Assembly (NCBI GenBank): GCA_945861635.1
Contig: CAMAWH010000024.1
Coordinates: forward strand, 1 to 64,000
From: Klebsiella pneumoniae
GTDB taxonomy: Bacteria; Myxococcota_A; UBA796; SXON01
Length of the DNA: 64,000 nucleotides
Reading direction: 5' to 3'
Numbering within the stretch: the stretch's first letter is position 1; every line of letters begins with the position of its first letter. The position numbers were made by a program, and so were the translations under genes. Of the stretch, positions 8,230 through 17,688 are shown one piece after another. The notes under the pieces were generated by a model. That model was not told where the DNA came from. It searched no databases and saw only the letters and a list, made by a program, of their open reading frames with translations.

Positions 8230-10974
8230 CTAGAACTCGTACGCGAGGGCGAGGTCAAACGCGATGGGGTCACGACGATTGTACAACACGATCCGGTCCT
8301 GTGCGTCGATGTAGTACTGGTACTGACCCGCCGGGTACTGGGAATTCGTGATGTTGGAAATCTCCGCGACCGCGGTGAGATTTCCCTTGTCCACCGGGAT
8401 TTCCTGAGCAATGCGCACGTCCACATTCCATTGCGTGTTGCTCCGCCCGTAGGTGCCCGCCGACTCCTTGAGCAGGTCGTAATCGTAGCCCGTGGAGTTC
8501 GCCGATCCGGAGTAGTAGTACCGGGAGAGCGGACCACCCGAGAAGATGTACGCGTTGACACCCAGCGTCGTTTTCCACGGATCATCCGGAATGTCCCAGG
8601 CCGCGGCGAACTTGCCCTGCCAGTTGATGTCCGTAGCGAGATTGCCATACATCAGCTCGACTTGCGACGGGTTGGACAGTCCGGAAGACAGGCCGTACTG
8701 CGTCGTACCGCGGCTCGAAATGTAGCTGCCAATCGCGTTCAGCAGCCAACGATCGGCGAACTGACGCGAGATATTCAGATCGACCTGATAGTAGTCGCGC
8801 CGCGCAATCGCCGGGGTGCGCAGGCGGCTGTACGCGTCGCTGGCCCCACGGTAGGAGCCGATGTACGAAAAACCGTCCTCATCGAAGATGAGGTTGGTTT
8901 CGTCGAGCGTGTAGATGTTGCGAGTGAACTTCCCGGTGAAGGTGAGCCCCGCCTTGAGGTCCGGAACGAGTTCGCGCTCGGCGCTCAACGTGAATTCGTC
9001 CGAGTGGGGCGCCGTCGTATTGTCCGCGAGCGTCACCGGATTATCGGTGTTCGCGTCGTAGGCGTTGTACTGGTCCGCCGAGGTGTAGTTCCCGAACTGG
9101 TACTCGCCGTAGAAGTAGTGCAGCCCGTAGCCGGACTGCGACAGGTAGCTGGCAATCTCAAGGCGCGCGGTGTCATTGAACCGGCCGTAGCCGCCGGCAA
9201 TCTTGGTTTTCTCGTCCGCCCACGGATCCCAGATGGCGTAGATGCGCGGCCCGAACAGGCCCACGTCGACGATCGGCTCGTCGGCGTCGTTACGCATGAT
9301 CGACCGGTCATACCGCATACCATACCGGAAGGTCAGGTTCTCGATCGGCTTGTAGACGTCCTGAAGGAACACGCCGGTATGGTAGCCTGACGCAGCGTAC
9401 GCGGAGTATCCGGAGGTTTCAAGCCAGTAGTAGTTCTGGTACGTCTGCGGATCGAAGGCGTTGGTATAGACATCGGCGAAAAGCAGGTTGCCGGGGTAGC
9501 CGAACAAATTGTCCCAGGACATGTACCGACCGTCGATACCGGCCTTGATGTCGTGCTTTCCGAAGAACTCAACCTGAAGGACGGAGAACTTGGTCTGGGC
9601 CTGCGCGCTCCAGCGCTGGTCGAACACGAAATACTCCGCATTCTCACTGGCGTAGGCGCCGTTGATGCCCACCCGACCGGGGGTCGTGAAGTCAATCGTA
9701 TTGCTGGCCTCGTCGGCCGAACATGCGTTGTACCCAAGCGTTTCGTCGTGGGTGCACGGCACCTGCGTGACCTTGAACGCGCCGTGGGTCACCGAGAGGA
9801 TGGTTTCGAGGTTCGCCTCGGGATTGACGAACCAGTTCCACTTCAGTGAGTTGGTCCACCCGCTCTGGTACTGCCGAAGCCGCGCGTCGGGCCGCGTGAA
9901 CGTGCCACCGTCGACGTTGTCGATCGCGGTGGGGTCGGCATTGAATTCCAAGGTGAAGCGGTGCGCGGACGAGGGCTGCGCCGTCAGCTTGCCGAAGAAA
10001 TAGTGCCCATCGAAATCCCGGGGCAGGTCCACGCCGATCTGCCGCTGCAGGAAGCGGTTGTACTGATACGCACCGAGGAACCAAACGCGATCCCGAATAA
10101 TCGGGCCGGAAACCAACCCCTCGACCGTAGCGGACTGGAACGACTGATCGTAGGCGGTCGGGGAAATCGGCGTGCCGTCCGCGGCGTACCGGCCGTCCGT
10201 CTTCGGCCCCCAATTTCCGTTCGTGTAATCGCCGCGTGCGGCGAACTTCATCGTATTTCCGCCGGAGGAGGTGACGATGGAAATCGTGGCCCCCAACGAT
10301 TCGCCGTACTCCGGGTCGTAGGCCCCGGTGAGCACCTGAATTTCGTCGATGGCGTCGAAGTTGAAGTTGGCGCCGAACGTGCCCGTCACCGGATCGGTGA
10401 CGTTGACGCCGTCGAGCAAAAACGTGTTCTCATTTCCAGCCGCGCCACCAGAAAGCGGGTTTCCACCATCACTCAGCGCGATTCCGGCCGTGCTCTCCAC
10501 GACGCCCTGATACGACCGACCGCTCGGGATTCGGCTGAGGTAGTCCTTGGTGAACGTGGTGCCCTTGACGACCGATTCCGTGTCGATCGTCTTGCGCTCG
10601 CCCTCCACAACGACGGTTTCCCCGCCGTACTTCATCTCAATACTGATGTTGGTCGTGCGACCGATGACGACTTCGATGCCCGTCTTCTTCACCGGGCCGA
10701 ATCCTTGCTTCTGCGCCTGAAGTTCGTAGCGACCGGGGGCAAGTTCCGCATACAGGAATTCGCCGTTGTCGTCGGCCGTGCGCTGCTGTGCGCCGCCGAT
10801 CAGGCCCGGCGACGAGACGGTGATCAAGGTGCCGGGGATGGCGATACCGCCATCGTCCACGACCACACCCTTGATGGTCCCCGCCACCGACGAAGCCAAC
10901 GCGGGCCCCGACATGACCAGCAAAGCCCCAAAAATCGCCAGGAGGCGCAGCGTCAACGTTCGGAGCCTCGTCAT
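8230..10974 (-). CDS. TonB-dependent receptor, Oar-like, with N-terminal carboxypeptidase-regulatory-like domain
   Basis: The 914-residue outer membrane protein has a signal peptide (LLAIFGALLVMSGPALAS). A CarboxypepD-regulatory-like beta-sandwich follows at about residues 30-115 (GTIKGVVVDDGGIAIPGT, APGRYELQAQKQGFG), then a plug domain (IPSGRSYQGVVESTAGIA, NTFLLDGVNVTDP, FDAIDEIQVLTGAYDPEYG) and a long aromatic beta-barrel ending in Phe (LALAYEF). This is the layout of Myxococcus Oar and SusC/RagA-like receptors. I saw no clear TonB box. The ATG at 10974 is taken because upstream residues are not signal-like. It is divergent from the secreted protein/metalloprotease operon, and its two lipoproteins may cap or feed the barrel. 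Confidence 0.92.
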   Translation of the reverse strand: MTRLRTLTLRLLAIFGALLVMSGPALASSVAGTIKGVVVDDGGIAIPGTLITVSSPGLIGGAQQRTADDNGEFLYAELAPGRYELQAQKQGFGPVKKTGIEVVIGRTTNISIEMKYGGETVVVEGERKTIDTESVVKGTTFTKDYLSRIPSGRSYQGVVESTAGIALSDGGNPLSGGAAGNENTFLLDGVNVTDPVTGTFGANFNFDAIDEIQVLTGAYDPEYGESLGATISIVTSSGGNTMKFAARGDYTNGNWGPKTDGRYAADGTPISPTAYDQSFQSATVEGLVSGPIIRDRVWFLGAYQYNRFLQRQIGVDLPRDFDGHYFFGKLTAQPSSAHRFTLEFNADPTAIDNVDGGTFTRPDARLRQYQSGWTNSLKWNWFVNPEANLETILSVTHGAFKVTQVPCTHDETLGYNACSADEASNTIDFTTPGRVGINGAYASENAEYFVFDQRWSAQAQTKFSVLQVEFFGKHDIKAGIDGRYMSWDNLFGYPGNLLFADVYTNAFDPQTYQNYYWLETSGYSAYAASGYHTGVFLQDVYKPIENLTFRYGMRYDRSIMRNDADEPIVDVGLFGPRIYAIWDPWADEKTKIAGGYGRFNDTARLEIASYLSQSGYGLHYFYGEYQFGNYTSADQYNAYDANTDNPVTLADNTTAPHSDEFTLSAERELVPDLKAGLTFTGKFTRNIYTLDETNLIFDEDGFSYIGSYRGASDAYSRLRTPAIARRDYYQVDLNISRQFADRWLLNAIGSYISSRGTTQYGLSSGLSNPSQVELMYGNLATDINWQGKFAAAWDIPDDPWKTTLGVNAYIFSGGPLSRYYYSGSANSTGYDYDLLKESAGTYGRSNTQWNVDVRIAQEIPVDKGNLTAVAEISNITNSQYPAGQYQYYIDAQDRIVLYNRRDPIAFDLALAYEF

Positions 10975-11104
10975 GCAGGAGTCCTGGGCACCGACGGGAG
11001 CTCGGCGCGAGAGGTGGGGGTGGTTTGAGAGCGGCAAGGCATAGTGAGATAGGGACCGAAAGTCAACCGGATCTTGCGCGCGGCCAGCGTAGCTTACGTC
11101 GTTC

Positions 11105-11134
11105 TTGACGGCGGAGCGTGGCGGCGGATAGGCT
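11105..11134 (+). promoter_or_regulatory. Possible promoter for the secreted protein/metalloprotease operon
   Basis: TTGACG (11105-11110) and TAGGCT (11129-11134) are 18 bases apart in the 198-base divergent region before the operon start at 11173. The first element matches five of six sigma-70 -35 positions and the second three of six. The rest of this gap shows no gene. Confidence 0.3.
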
Positions 11135-11172
11135 CGGGCCGGTTTACTTCGCCTGTACTCCCCGGGGGGCTC

Positions 11173-11811
11173 ATGAACACTTTTCAGCGAATTTGCAGCG
11201 TGGCGCTTCTGGCGTCGACCTGCGTCCTTCCTGCCGCAGCCACGACCCTCGCGCCGCTGACCGTGGAGCAGATGACGGATGCGTCCGACCTGATCGTACG
11301 TGGACGTGTGACGGAGGTATGGACCGAGCTGGACGAGCACAGTCACCTGTGGACGCGCGCCGAGGTCGAGGTCACGACCGGTTTGAAAGGCAGGGTTGCC
11401 GCCGGTGATGTGCTTGTCGTCGACGCGGCCGGCGGCACCGCGAACGACGGCTCGATACACGAAGTTCCCCTCGCGGCTCGGTATGGAAAGGGAGAGGATG
11501 TGTTCCTTTTTCTTGCGGAAACGCGCTTCGGTACGCACTACGACACGGTGGCGATGTCGAACGGAAAGTTCACCGTGAAGCAGGACCCGCGTGACGGCGT
11601 GCCGATGCTGGTCAAGTTCACCGTGCCCCAGGCGCAGGTCTGGGACCCGCGGTTCGTGCCCAATCCGGCCGTCGACAAGCGGGTGTCGCTTGCGTCCATG
11701 GAAGGGCTCGTGAAAACGCGTGTCGATCTCGGGTGGGATGGAAAGCCCATTCCCGGGATCTCCGGTGAAAAACTCCGCACGATCAACCGTCTTCAGGCTG
11801 GGGTGCGCTGA
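11173..11811 (+). CDS. Secreted hypothetical protein preceding a metalloprotease
   Basis: This 212-residue protein has a signal peptide (MNTFQRICSVALLASTCVLPAAATT). The mature region is strand-rich, beginning LTVEQMTDASDLIVRGRVTEV and continuing VEVTTGLKGRVAAGDVLVVDAAGG, GEDVFLFL and GKFTV. This pattern resembles small secreted beta-sandwich proteins found beside M10-like proteases in myxobacteria, but I cannot name the family. The ATG at 11173 follows a G-run that can act as a ribosome site. The stop overlaps the next start in TGATG, so translation is coupled to the metalloprotease; a chaperone or inhibitor role is possible but unproven. Confidence 0.75.
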   Translation: MNTFQRICSVALLASTCVLPAAATTLAPLTVEQMTDASDLIVRGRVTEVWTELDEHSHLWTRAEVEVTTGLKGRVAAGDVLVVDAAGGTANDGSIHEVPLAARYGKGEDVFLFLAETRFGTHYDTVAMSNGKFTVKQDPRDGVPMLVKFTVPQAQVWDPRFVPNPAVDKRVSLASMEGLVKTRVDLGWDGKPIPGISGEKLRTINRLQAGVR

Positions 11812-13142
11812 TGCTTACGCTGCTCGTTCTTGCACAATCTGCCTTCGCATGGACCCTGACCGGCGGCTACTGGGAAGACGACAAGTTCCCGCTGCAATGG
11901 TTTGCCGACACCGACTACGAAGAATCGCTCCCGGACGGCTACAGCCTCGAAGTGCTCCATACCTCCTGGGAAAACTGGCCGGAGGCGGCCGTTTGCGCGG
12001 GGGTGGACGACCTGTTCATGGGGGAAATCCAAACGGCCGATCGCGACCTGAACGACGGCCGGTCGACGTTTCACTGGAACGACCCGGGACAGGAGGCGGC
12101 ACCTGGCGTTCTGGGCGTGACCTACACCTCGGGGGAGCGTGGCAACGGCAGGCGCACCGTTCGCGGTGAGATCCTGTCCGAGTTGGTGGATTCGGACATC
12201 GTGTTCAACGACAACGTCGATTTTGCAGCGACCGCCGACATCGTCGCCGGGACCTGCAACAATGAATCCGCCATTGAAGGCGTTGCAACTCATGAGATTG
12301 GACATCTCATGGGCATGGGGCACTCGTGTGAGCAAGAAGACCTTTGCGCCGACCAGATTCTGCGCGACGCGACGATGTACTGGAGTGTCGCTGCGTGTGA
12401 CGTCAACCAGAACGACCCGAGCGACGACGATATCGACGGCATCACCGCCGTCTACGGCGTCTCCGGACAGTTCACGGCGACGACGGACAGGTACGGCGGC
12501 ACGCCCCTTTCCGTTGGTTTCACGATCACCAGTGAGGCCGAAGTTACGGGCGCCCACTGGCAATTCGGAGACGGCGAGACCAGCGATGAGTTCCCGTCCA
12601 CCACGCACGTCTACAACACGTCGGGGCAGTTCTCCGTTCGCGTGAAACTCTCGCTCGCAAGTACCGAGTGCGGCGAGCTTTCCGACACGCAGGAAGCCAT
12701 CGGGTATGTGCTCGCTTGTGAGCCTCCTGCGCCTGAAAAAGGCGCGGACGGCTTCTTTCAGGTCCAGCAGAAGGTGGGCTTGACCTGGTCCACCATCAAC
12801 CACACCGACGTGTCTACCTACGGCTGCGTCGATACCATTCAGTGGGAAGTCTACAAGGGCGGCGGAAGTGACGCCATCAAACCCGATAATATGGTGGATT
12901 TCGACGGTGACGGTGACGGTGATCCGATCGGCGCGTGGTCGCCGGACATCAGCTTTCCGGAGGCCGGCACGTACACTGTCGTGATGAACATCGGGGGTCC
13001 TGGCGGAATCGAGGCCAACTCGATCACCGTGGACGTGACGGATGACACGGCCGGAGGGTGCGACGCAGGCGGCTTGGGCATCGCCGGGCTCGGCGCGCTG
13101 GCCGCGGCCGCGGCCGCCGCGCTCAAGCGCCGACGCAGCTGA
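11811..13142 (+). CDS. Secreted metzincin metalloprotease (matrixin-like) with PKD domain and sorting tail
   Basis: The 443-residue preprotein has a short signal (MLTLLVLAQSAFA). A metzincin catalytic domain carries the zinc motif HEIGHLMGMGHS and a downstream Met in DATMYWS as a plausible Met-turn. A PKD-like domain follows (WQFGDGETSDEFPSTTHVY). The C-terminus reads GGCDAGG, then a hydrophobic Gly/Ala helix, then KRRRS. The last segment resembles MYXO-CTERM sorting signals, which anchor proteins at the outer surface of myxobacteria. I expect an exported endopeptidase. The start overlaps the upstream gene by one base, and the gene 15 bases downstream probably shares the transcript. Confidence 0.9.
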   Translation: MLTLLVLAQSAFAWTLTGGYWEDDKFPLQWFADTDYEESLPDGYSLEVLHTSWENWPEAAVCAGVDDLFMGEIQTADRDLNDGRSTFHWNDPGQEAAPGVLGVTYTSGERGNGRRTVRGEILSELVDSDIVFNDNVDFAATADIVAGTCNNESAIEGVATHEIGHLMGMGHSCEQEDLCADQILRDATMYWSVAACDVNQNDPSDDDIDGITAVYGVSGQFTATTDRYGGTPLSVGFTITSEAEVTGAHWQFGDGETSDEFPSTTHVYNTSGQFSVRVKLSLASTECGELSDTQEAIGYVLACEPPAPEKGADGFFQVQQKVGLTWSTINHTDVSTYGCVDTIQWEVYKGGGSDAIKPDNMVDFDGDGDGDPIGAWSPDISFPEAGTYTVVMNIGGPGGIEANSITVDVTDDTAGGCDAGGLGIAGLGALAAAAAAALKRRRS

Positions 13143-13157
13143 CGATTCGAGCGGAGC

Positions 13158-15683
13158 ATGTTCCTTCTGCCGACGGCGTTCGCATGGGCCGGCGGCGTGG
13201 GGCTGGCTGTAGCTCCGTTCGCCGAAATCGAGGTGGCGGTCGTCGAACCCGTCGCGATCCCTGAGGATCTTCCGGTCACAGGGCCGTTTCGACTCGTTGG
13301 CGTGGTTGACGGGGTGCGGACCTACGAGGCGCCGCTCCCGGTTCGCCCGCGCGTGTTGTTCTACGAACGTCCACCCGACGGCATGGTGCTCAAGTCGGGC
13401 CGCCGAAACCTGTACTATTCGAACGACCCGCTCGATCGAGGCCACCCGAACTCGTGGGAATTCACGGCAAACTCACTGATGATTCGCGTCGGACGCCTCG
13501 GGGCACGGCCGACCAACGGAGACTACACGCTGCGATATCCGCGGGCCACTCGACGCGAACGGGCATTGTCCCGCACGGCGGAGGAGGACGCCGCGATCTT
13601 CGCGCGGCGGACGGCACAAGTGGACGAGGTGTCGCGACAGGGGGTGTACCTGCCCGTTCCCGCGTTGGCGGGATGGGATGTGGACGTCCCCGAGCGCGGG
13701 ATCTTGCGGTTTTCAGTGGGCATCCTGCCCCCGGAGGTCGCCGACGGGAGTGCGAGTGACGGCGCGGATCTGTTCGTCGAGGTGGTGGCGCCCGATGCCG
13801 TCGACCTCGACGGCCCGGAAGTGGGGCGGTGGCGCGTCACGCCCGGCGCGTTTGCCGACCACCGCGTAGACCTGTCGGCGTACGCTGGCCGGCGCGTGCG
13901 CTTGCGCATGCGAACCATGGACACGGTGCCGACCCGCGATGCGGTGTTCATCGCAAGCCCGACGGTGTTCACTCCGACCGAAAAGCCTCGCCGCGTAGTG
14001 CTTGCATTCATCGACACCCTTCGGCGCGACCACCTGCCAACGTACGGGTACAAACGCGCGACGACGCCGAAGATCGCCGCATGGGCGAAGGAAGGCGTGG
14101 TGTTTGACGACGCCCGCACCGTTGCCCCGTGGACCCTGCCGAGCGCGCGCACGCTCCTGACGGGACAGGAGCCGGAAAACTGGTCCGTGACGGAGACGCT
14201 ACAACACCGGCTTGCCGCGCAAGGCTGGGCGACGGGCGCGTATGTAGGCAACGTCTACCTCTCGTCGAACTTCCAAATGGCGGATGGCTGGGGAGAGCAC
14301 AACTGCGTGAACTGGCCGCGGGCAAGCTACGAAGTTGCCCACGCCCGGCGATTTCTCGCCGACCACGCAGACCAGGACGCGCTCGTGATGGTGCATTTCA
14401 TGGATATGCACCTGCCATACCAGGAACCGAGGTCGTACCGAGGACTTTTCGCGGGGAAGGCACCGTCTGGGCTGGCGGGCGGATTCAATCGCAACCAGCT
14501 CGTTCGCGCGGCGATGCGACAGCGCGATCTCGTGAAGCAGTATCTGGTCGACCGCTACGACCAGAACCTCCGCTACCTCGATGACGAGCTGTCCGGGTTT
14601 CTCGCCGAACAGCCGGACGATGCCATCGTCGTGTTGTTCAGTGACCATGGGGAGGAATTCTTCGACCACGACAGCGTGGAACACGGGCACACGCTGTACG
14701 ACGAGCTGATGCGCATCCCGATGTTCGTCCACGCGCCGGGCCAAACGCCGGCGACCGTGGCGGCGCCCGTGTCCATCGCCGACATCACGCCGACCGTGCT
14801 CGACCTCCTCGGACAGGCCGCGCCGGGATTGTTCGGGCGGTCCCTGGCGACGCTGATCACACGCGGAGCGGACGCGACGTTCGACCATCGCGTCCGCGCA
14901 TTTGGGCGTCCGCTGTACGGATTCGAGGCGTGGGGGGCGGTTCGGGACTCCGTGAAGTACTCCACCATCGCCGGAACGGAGCGCATCATCGACTTGGCGG
15001 CGGACGCTTCGGAAATCGACGATCTCGTACCCGCCGGCTCCGACCCGGAGCCCGGACGCGCGTGGCTGGCAGAGGGGCTCGGGCGCCCGGTGAACCTCGT
15101 CTATCGATTCACTCCGACCGGCCACAGCCGCCGCGGCGTTACGATTGACATCCGCGTCCCCGGTGGGATCGCGCGCTGGTGGATCGGCGATGATCCTACG
15201 AAACTCTCTGTCGCGGAAGCAACGCAGGTGGACGCGGAGACCCTTCAGGTCAGCTTCGCGAGCCGCCTCAACACCCACCGCGAAGTGTTCGTGCTGCCGA
15301 CGCTGCCCGTGCTCGAAAACGTCGAAAACGTGGAGATGAAGCTGGCCCAGCAGGACGATATGACGGCATTGCACTACGAAAACGCAGACGGCGCCGGCAC
15401 GCTGCTCGGCCGCACGCGAACGGGAGGGTGGGTGTTGGAAGCGAGCTGGGGCGTCATGCCGATGCCCACGGGAACGGCCACGTCCGGTGCCGACCCTGAG
15501 CTGAAGGCGGCGTTGGAGGCCCTCGGCTACGCGGTCGGAACCGGCGACGCGCTAGACGACGCGCCGCGCGAGGTTGGCGCCGACGACGACGGCGACGGCG
15601 GCCACGACGCCGGAGTGGGCTCGCCGCGGCTCCCCGGGGCGCGGTTCCTCGGCGGCGACGACCGCGACGCCGACGAGCGCTGA
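13158..15683 (+). CDS. Sulfatase/alkaline phosphatase superfamily protein with N-terminal beta-sandwich
   Basis: The 841-residue protein begins with a signal-like segment. A region of about 250 residues rich in beta structure follows and ends with VDLSAYAGRRVRLRMRT. From about residue 280 an alkaline-phosphatase-superfamily domain begins: FIDTLRRDHLPTYGY, then APWTLPSARTLLTG at the nucleophile, FSDHGEEFFDH and VEHGHTLYDE for the metals. Where sulfatases have the Cys or Ser that becomes formylglycine, this protein has Thr. A phosphodiesterase or phosphotransferase activity is therefore likelier than sulfate hydrolysis. The acidic tail is low-complexity. It lies in the same operon as the metalloprotease. 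Confidence 0.85.
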   Translation: MFLLPTAFAWAGGVGLAVAPFAEIEVAVVEPVAIPEDLPVTGPFRLVGVVDGVRTYEAPLPVRPRVLFYERPPDGMVLKSGRRNLYYSNDPLDRGHPNSWEFTANSLMIRVGRLGARPTNGDYTLRYPRATRRERALSRTAEEDAAIFARRTAQVDEVSRQGVYLPVPALAGWDVDVPERGILRFSVGILPPEVADGSASDGADLFVEVVAPDAVDLDGPEVGRWRVTPGAFADHRVDLSAYAGRRVRLRMRTMDTVPTRDAVFIASPTVFTPTEKPRRVVLAFIDTLRRDHLPTYGYKRATTPKIAAWAKEGVVFDDARTVAPWTLPSARTLLTGQEPENWSVTETLQHRLAAQGWATGAYVGNVYLSSNFQMADGWGEHNCVNWPRASYEVAHARRFLADHADQDALVMVHFMDMHLPYQEPRSYRGLFAGKAPSGLAGGFNRNQLVRAAMRQRDLVKQYLVDRYDQNLRYLDDELSGFLAEQPDDAIVVLFSDHGEEFFDHDSVEHGHTLYDELMRIPMFVHAPGQTPATVAAPVSIADITPTVLDLLGQAAPGLFGRSLATLITRGADATFDHRVRAFGRPLYGFEAWGAVRDSVKYSTIAGTERIIDLAADASEIDDLVPAGSDPEPGRAWLAEGLGRPVNLVYRFTPTGHSRRGVTIDIRVPGGIARWWIGDDPTKLSVAEATQVDAETLQVSFASRLNTHREVFVLPTLPVLENVENVEMKLAQQDDMTALHYENADGAGTLLGRTRTGGWVLEASWGVMPMPTGTATSGADPELKAALEALGYAVGTGDALDDAPREVGADDDGDGGHDAGVGSPRLPGARFLGGDDRDADER

Positions 15684-15740
15684 GCTCTCGGTCGGGAATG
15701 CTGGCCACACCCGCACCGCCCGCGTCGTCCGTGCCTCGAT

Positions 15741-15956
15741 CTAGTCCGGCTGTCCCGACCGCCGAACAAGCGCGCCCAACCCACGCGCCTCCAGCCCGTC
15801 CAAAAGAATCTTCAACGACGACGGGTCCACCACCGCCTCCGTGTCCGAAATCCAGCCCATCACGTGCTCGTCGAGGGCGACAACGGCGCGAATCTCGGCA
15901 AACACGTGCGGTTCACTGACCCGCAGGACGGCGACGTTGCGATGGACGATGATCAT
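15741..15956 (-). CDS. 71-residue protein coupled to XPB helicase
   Basis: The small protein reads MIIVHRNVAVLRVSEPHVFAEIRA and later SSLKILLDGLEARGLGALV, an alpha/beta pattern. The pattern VxDPxVxAEI followed by LxxLLxxLxxxG resembles the C-terminal end of bacterial XPB/Ssl2-associated (Helicase_C_3-type) proteins; this similarity is from memory and tentative. Its ATG overlaps the helicase stop by four bases (ATGA), strong evidence for translation and for a function linked to the helicase. Confidence 0.7.
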   Translation of the reverse strand: MIIVHRNVAVLRVSEPHVFAEIRAVVALDEHVMGWISDTEAVVDPSSLKILLDGLEARGLGALVRRSGQPD

Positions 15957-17620
15957 CGGGATTCAATCCTGTACGCGTACCCCTGCTCCGTGAGAAACAA
16001 CTGTCGGCGTTCGCCGAAGGTCTGCTCCACGGTGTCGCGGGTAATGAGCGTGTAAAAGTTCGCCTTGTTGGCGCCGCCTTTCGGCCGGAGGATACGCCCG
16101 AGCCGCTGCGCCTCTTCCTGCCGCGAACCCCACGTTCCGCTGATCTGAATGGCCACGTTGGCGTCCGGAAGGTCCACCGAGAAGTTGCCGACCTTCGAGA
16201 TGATCAGCACGCGATCCTCACCGGTTCGGAAACGCTGGAACAACTCGTCCCGCTTTTTCTGGGGCGTCTTTCCCTCGATGAGTGGCAGACCGAGACGGCG
16301 GGCCAGAAATTCCAACTGCTCGACGTACATGCCGAGGATCAGCACGCGATCTCCCCCATGCCTCTCCAGGAGCTCCTCGATGACTGGGCCCTTTCGCGCA
16401 TTGATGCTGGCGATCCGAAATTTCTCCCGGTCATCGGCTACCGCGTACCGAATCCGGTCGTCCTCGGCGAATCCGACACGCACTTCGGTGCACGACGCGT
16501 TGGCGATCCACCCCTGATGCTCAAGATCCTTCCACGGCACGTCAAACCGCTTGGGCCCGATCAGCGCAAAAACATCTCCCTCCTTACCGTCTTCCCGTAC
16601 GAGCGTGGCCGTGAGTCCGAGCCGCCGCCGCGCCTGAAGATGGGCAACCGCGCGGAAGATCGGCGCCGGCAAGAGGTGGACCTCATCGTAGATGACCAGC
16701 CCCCAATTCTCACGATCGAACAAGCCAAAGTGAACGAACTCCTCCGTCTTCGACTTCCGGAAGGTAAGCATCTGGTAGGTGGACATCGTGACGGGCTTGA
16801 TGTCCTTCATCTCCCCTGAATATTCTCCAACCTGATCTGCGGTAAGCGTCGTCTTGTCCAGGAGTTCGCTCTTCCACTGTCGCAACGCAGTGATGTTCGT
16901 GCACAGGATCAGCGTCTTCATGTTGAGACGCGCCATCGTCGCGATGCCGACGACGGTTTTTCCAGCTCCGCACGGCAGAACCACCACGCCCGATCCGCCG
17001 ACCGCCAACGAATCGCCGAAAAAGCCATCCACCGCGTTGCGCTGGTAGTCACGAAGGCCCCATGGCACGCCGCTACTGTTTTCGGGCGTCATCGTGAATT
17101 CCAGAAGTTCTCCATCACGAAATCCCGCGAGATCCTCCACCGGGTGGCCCGCATGGGTGAGCGCCTGCTTCAGCTCGCCGCGATTCGCGGGGTCGACAAG
17201 CACCGACGTATCGCTGACGCGCTTGCCCAGCAGCGGAATCACAGGCTTCAGACTGCAAACCTCCGTCATCAGCACGTCGTCCGCCGCCTCGAGCAACAGG
17301 CCGCGCGGATCCTTGAGCAGCTTGAGGCGCCCGTACCGCGCCATTGTCTCGCGGATGGAGTACGGCACGTTGGGCGGAACGTCGTATTTGGCCCAGCGTT
17401 CGAGGGCCGCCAGAACTTCGTCGACACCGAGTCCAGCGCTGGCCGCGTTCCACAGCGAGAGTGGCGTCACACGGTAGGTGTGGACGTAGTCCGGTGATTT
17501 CACCAGCTCGGCGAAACGCGCAAGTTGGTCACGCGCAGGTTTGAAATGTGGCCCCATCGTCTCCAAAAGGAGCGAGTGATCGGACTGGACGATGAGCGGA
17601 TTGTCAGGGACGTAGCGCAT
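15953..17620 (-). CDS. XPB/ERCC3-type DNA repair helicase
   Basis: The 555-residue SF2 helicase matches bacterial XPB. An N-terminal region (residues 1-170) contains MRYVPDNPLIVQSDHSLLLE. The motor follows: WGLRDYQRNAV, PCGAGKTVVGI (Walker A), STYQM, IYDEVHLLPA (DEVH box), LGLTATLVREDG with the RED motif typical of XPB, and QRLGRILRPKG (motif VI). In archaea XPB works with the nuclease Bax1; here the coupled partner is the 71-residue protein. A 3'-to-5' helicase role in repair or transcription-linked processes is expected. It is divergent from the adenine methyltransferase, 68 bases away. Confidence 0.94.
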   Translation of the reverse strand: MRYVPDNPLIVQSDHSLLLETMGPHFKPARDQLARFAELVKSPDYVHTYRVTPLSLWNAASAGLGVDEVLAALERWAKYDVPPNVPYSIRETMARYGRLKLLKDPRGLLLEAADDVLMTEVCSLKPVIPLLGKRVSDTSVLVDPANRGELKQALTHAGHPVEDLAGFRDGELLEFTMTPENSSGVPWGLRDYQRNAVDGFFGDSLAVGGSGVVVLPCGAGKTVVGIATMARLNMKTLILCTNITALRQWKSELLDKTTLTADQVGEYSGEMKDIKPVTMSTYQMLTFRKSKTEEFVHFGLFDRENWGLVIYDEVHLLPAPIFRAVAHLQARRRLGLTATLVREDGKEGDVFALIGPKRFDVPWKDLEHQGWIANASCTEVRVGFAEDDRIRYAVADDREKFRIASINARKGPVIEELLERHGGDRVLILGMYVEQLEFLARRLGLPLIEGKTPQKKRDELFQRFRTGEDRVLIISKVGNFSVDLPDANVAIQISGTWGSRQEEAQRLGRILRPKGGANKANFYTLITRDTVEQTFGERRQLFLTEQGYAYRIESR

Positions 17621-17688
17621 GGGGGCCGCGAATCTAAGCCGGTACCGGCCGATCCGCCTGCGATTGCGATAGGACCGCGCCTCCCGCG

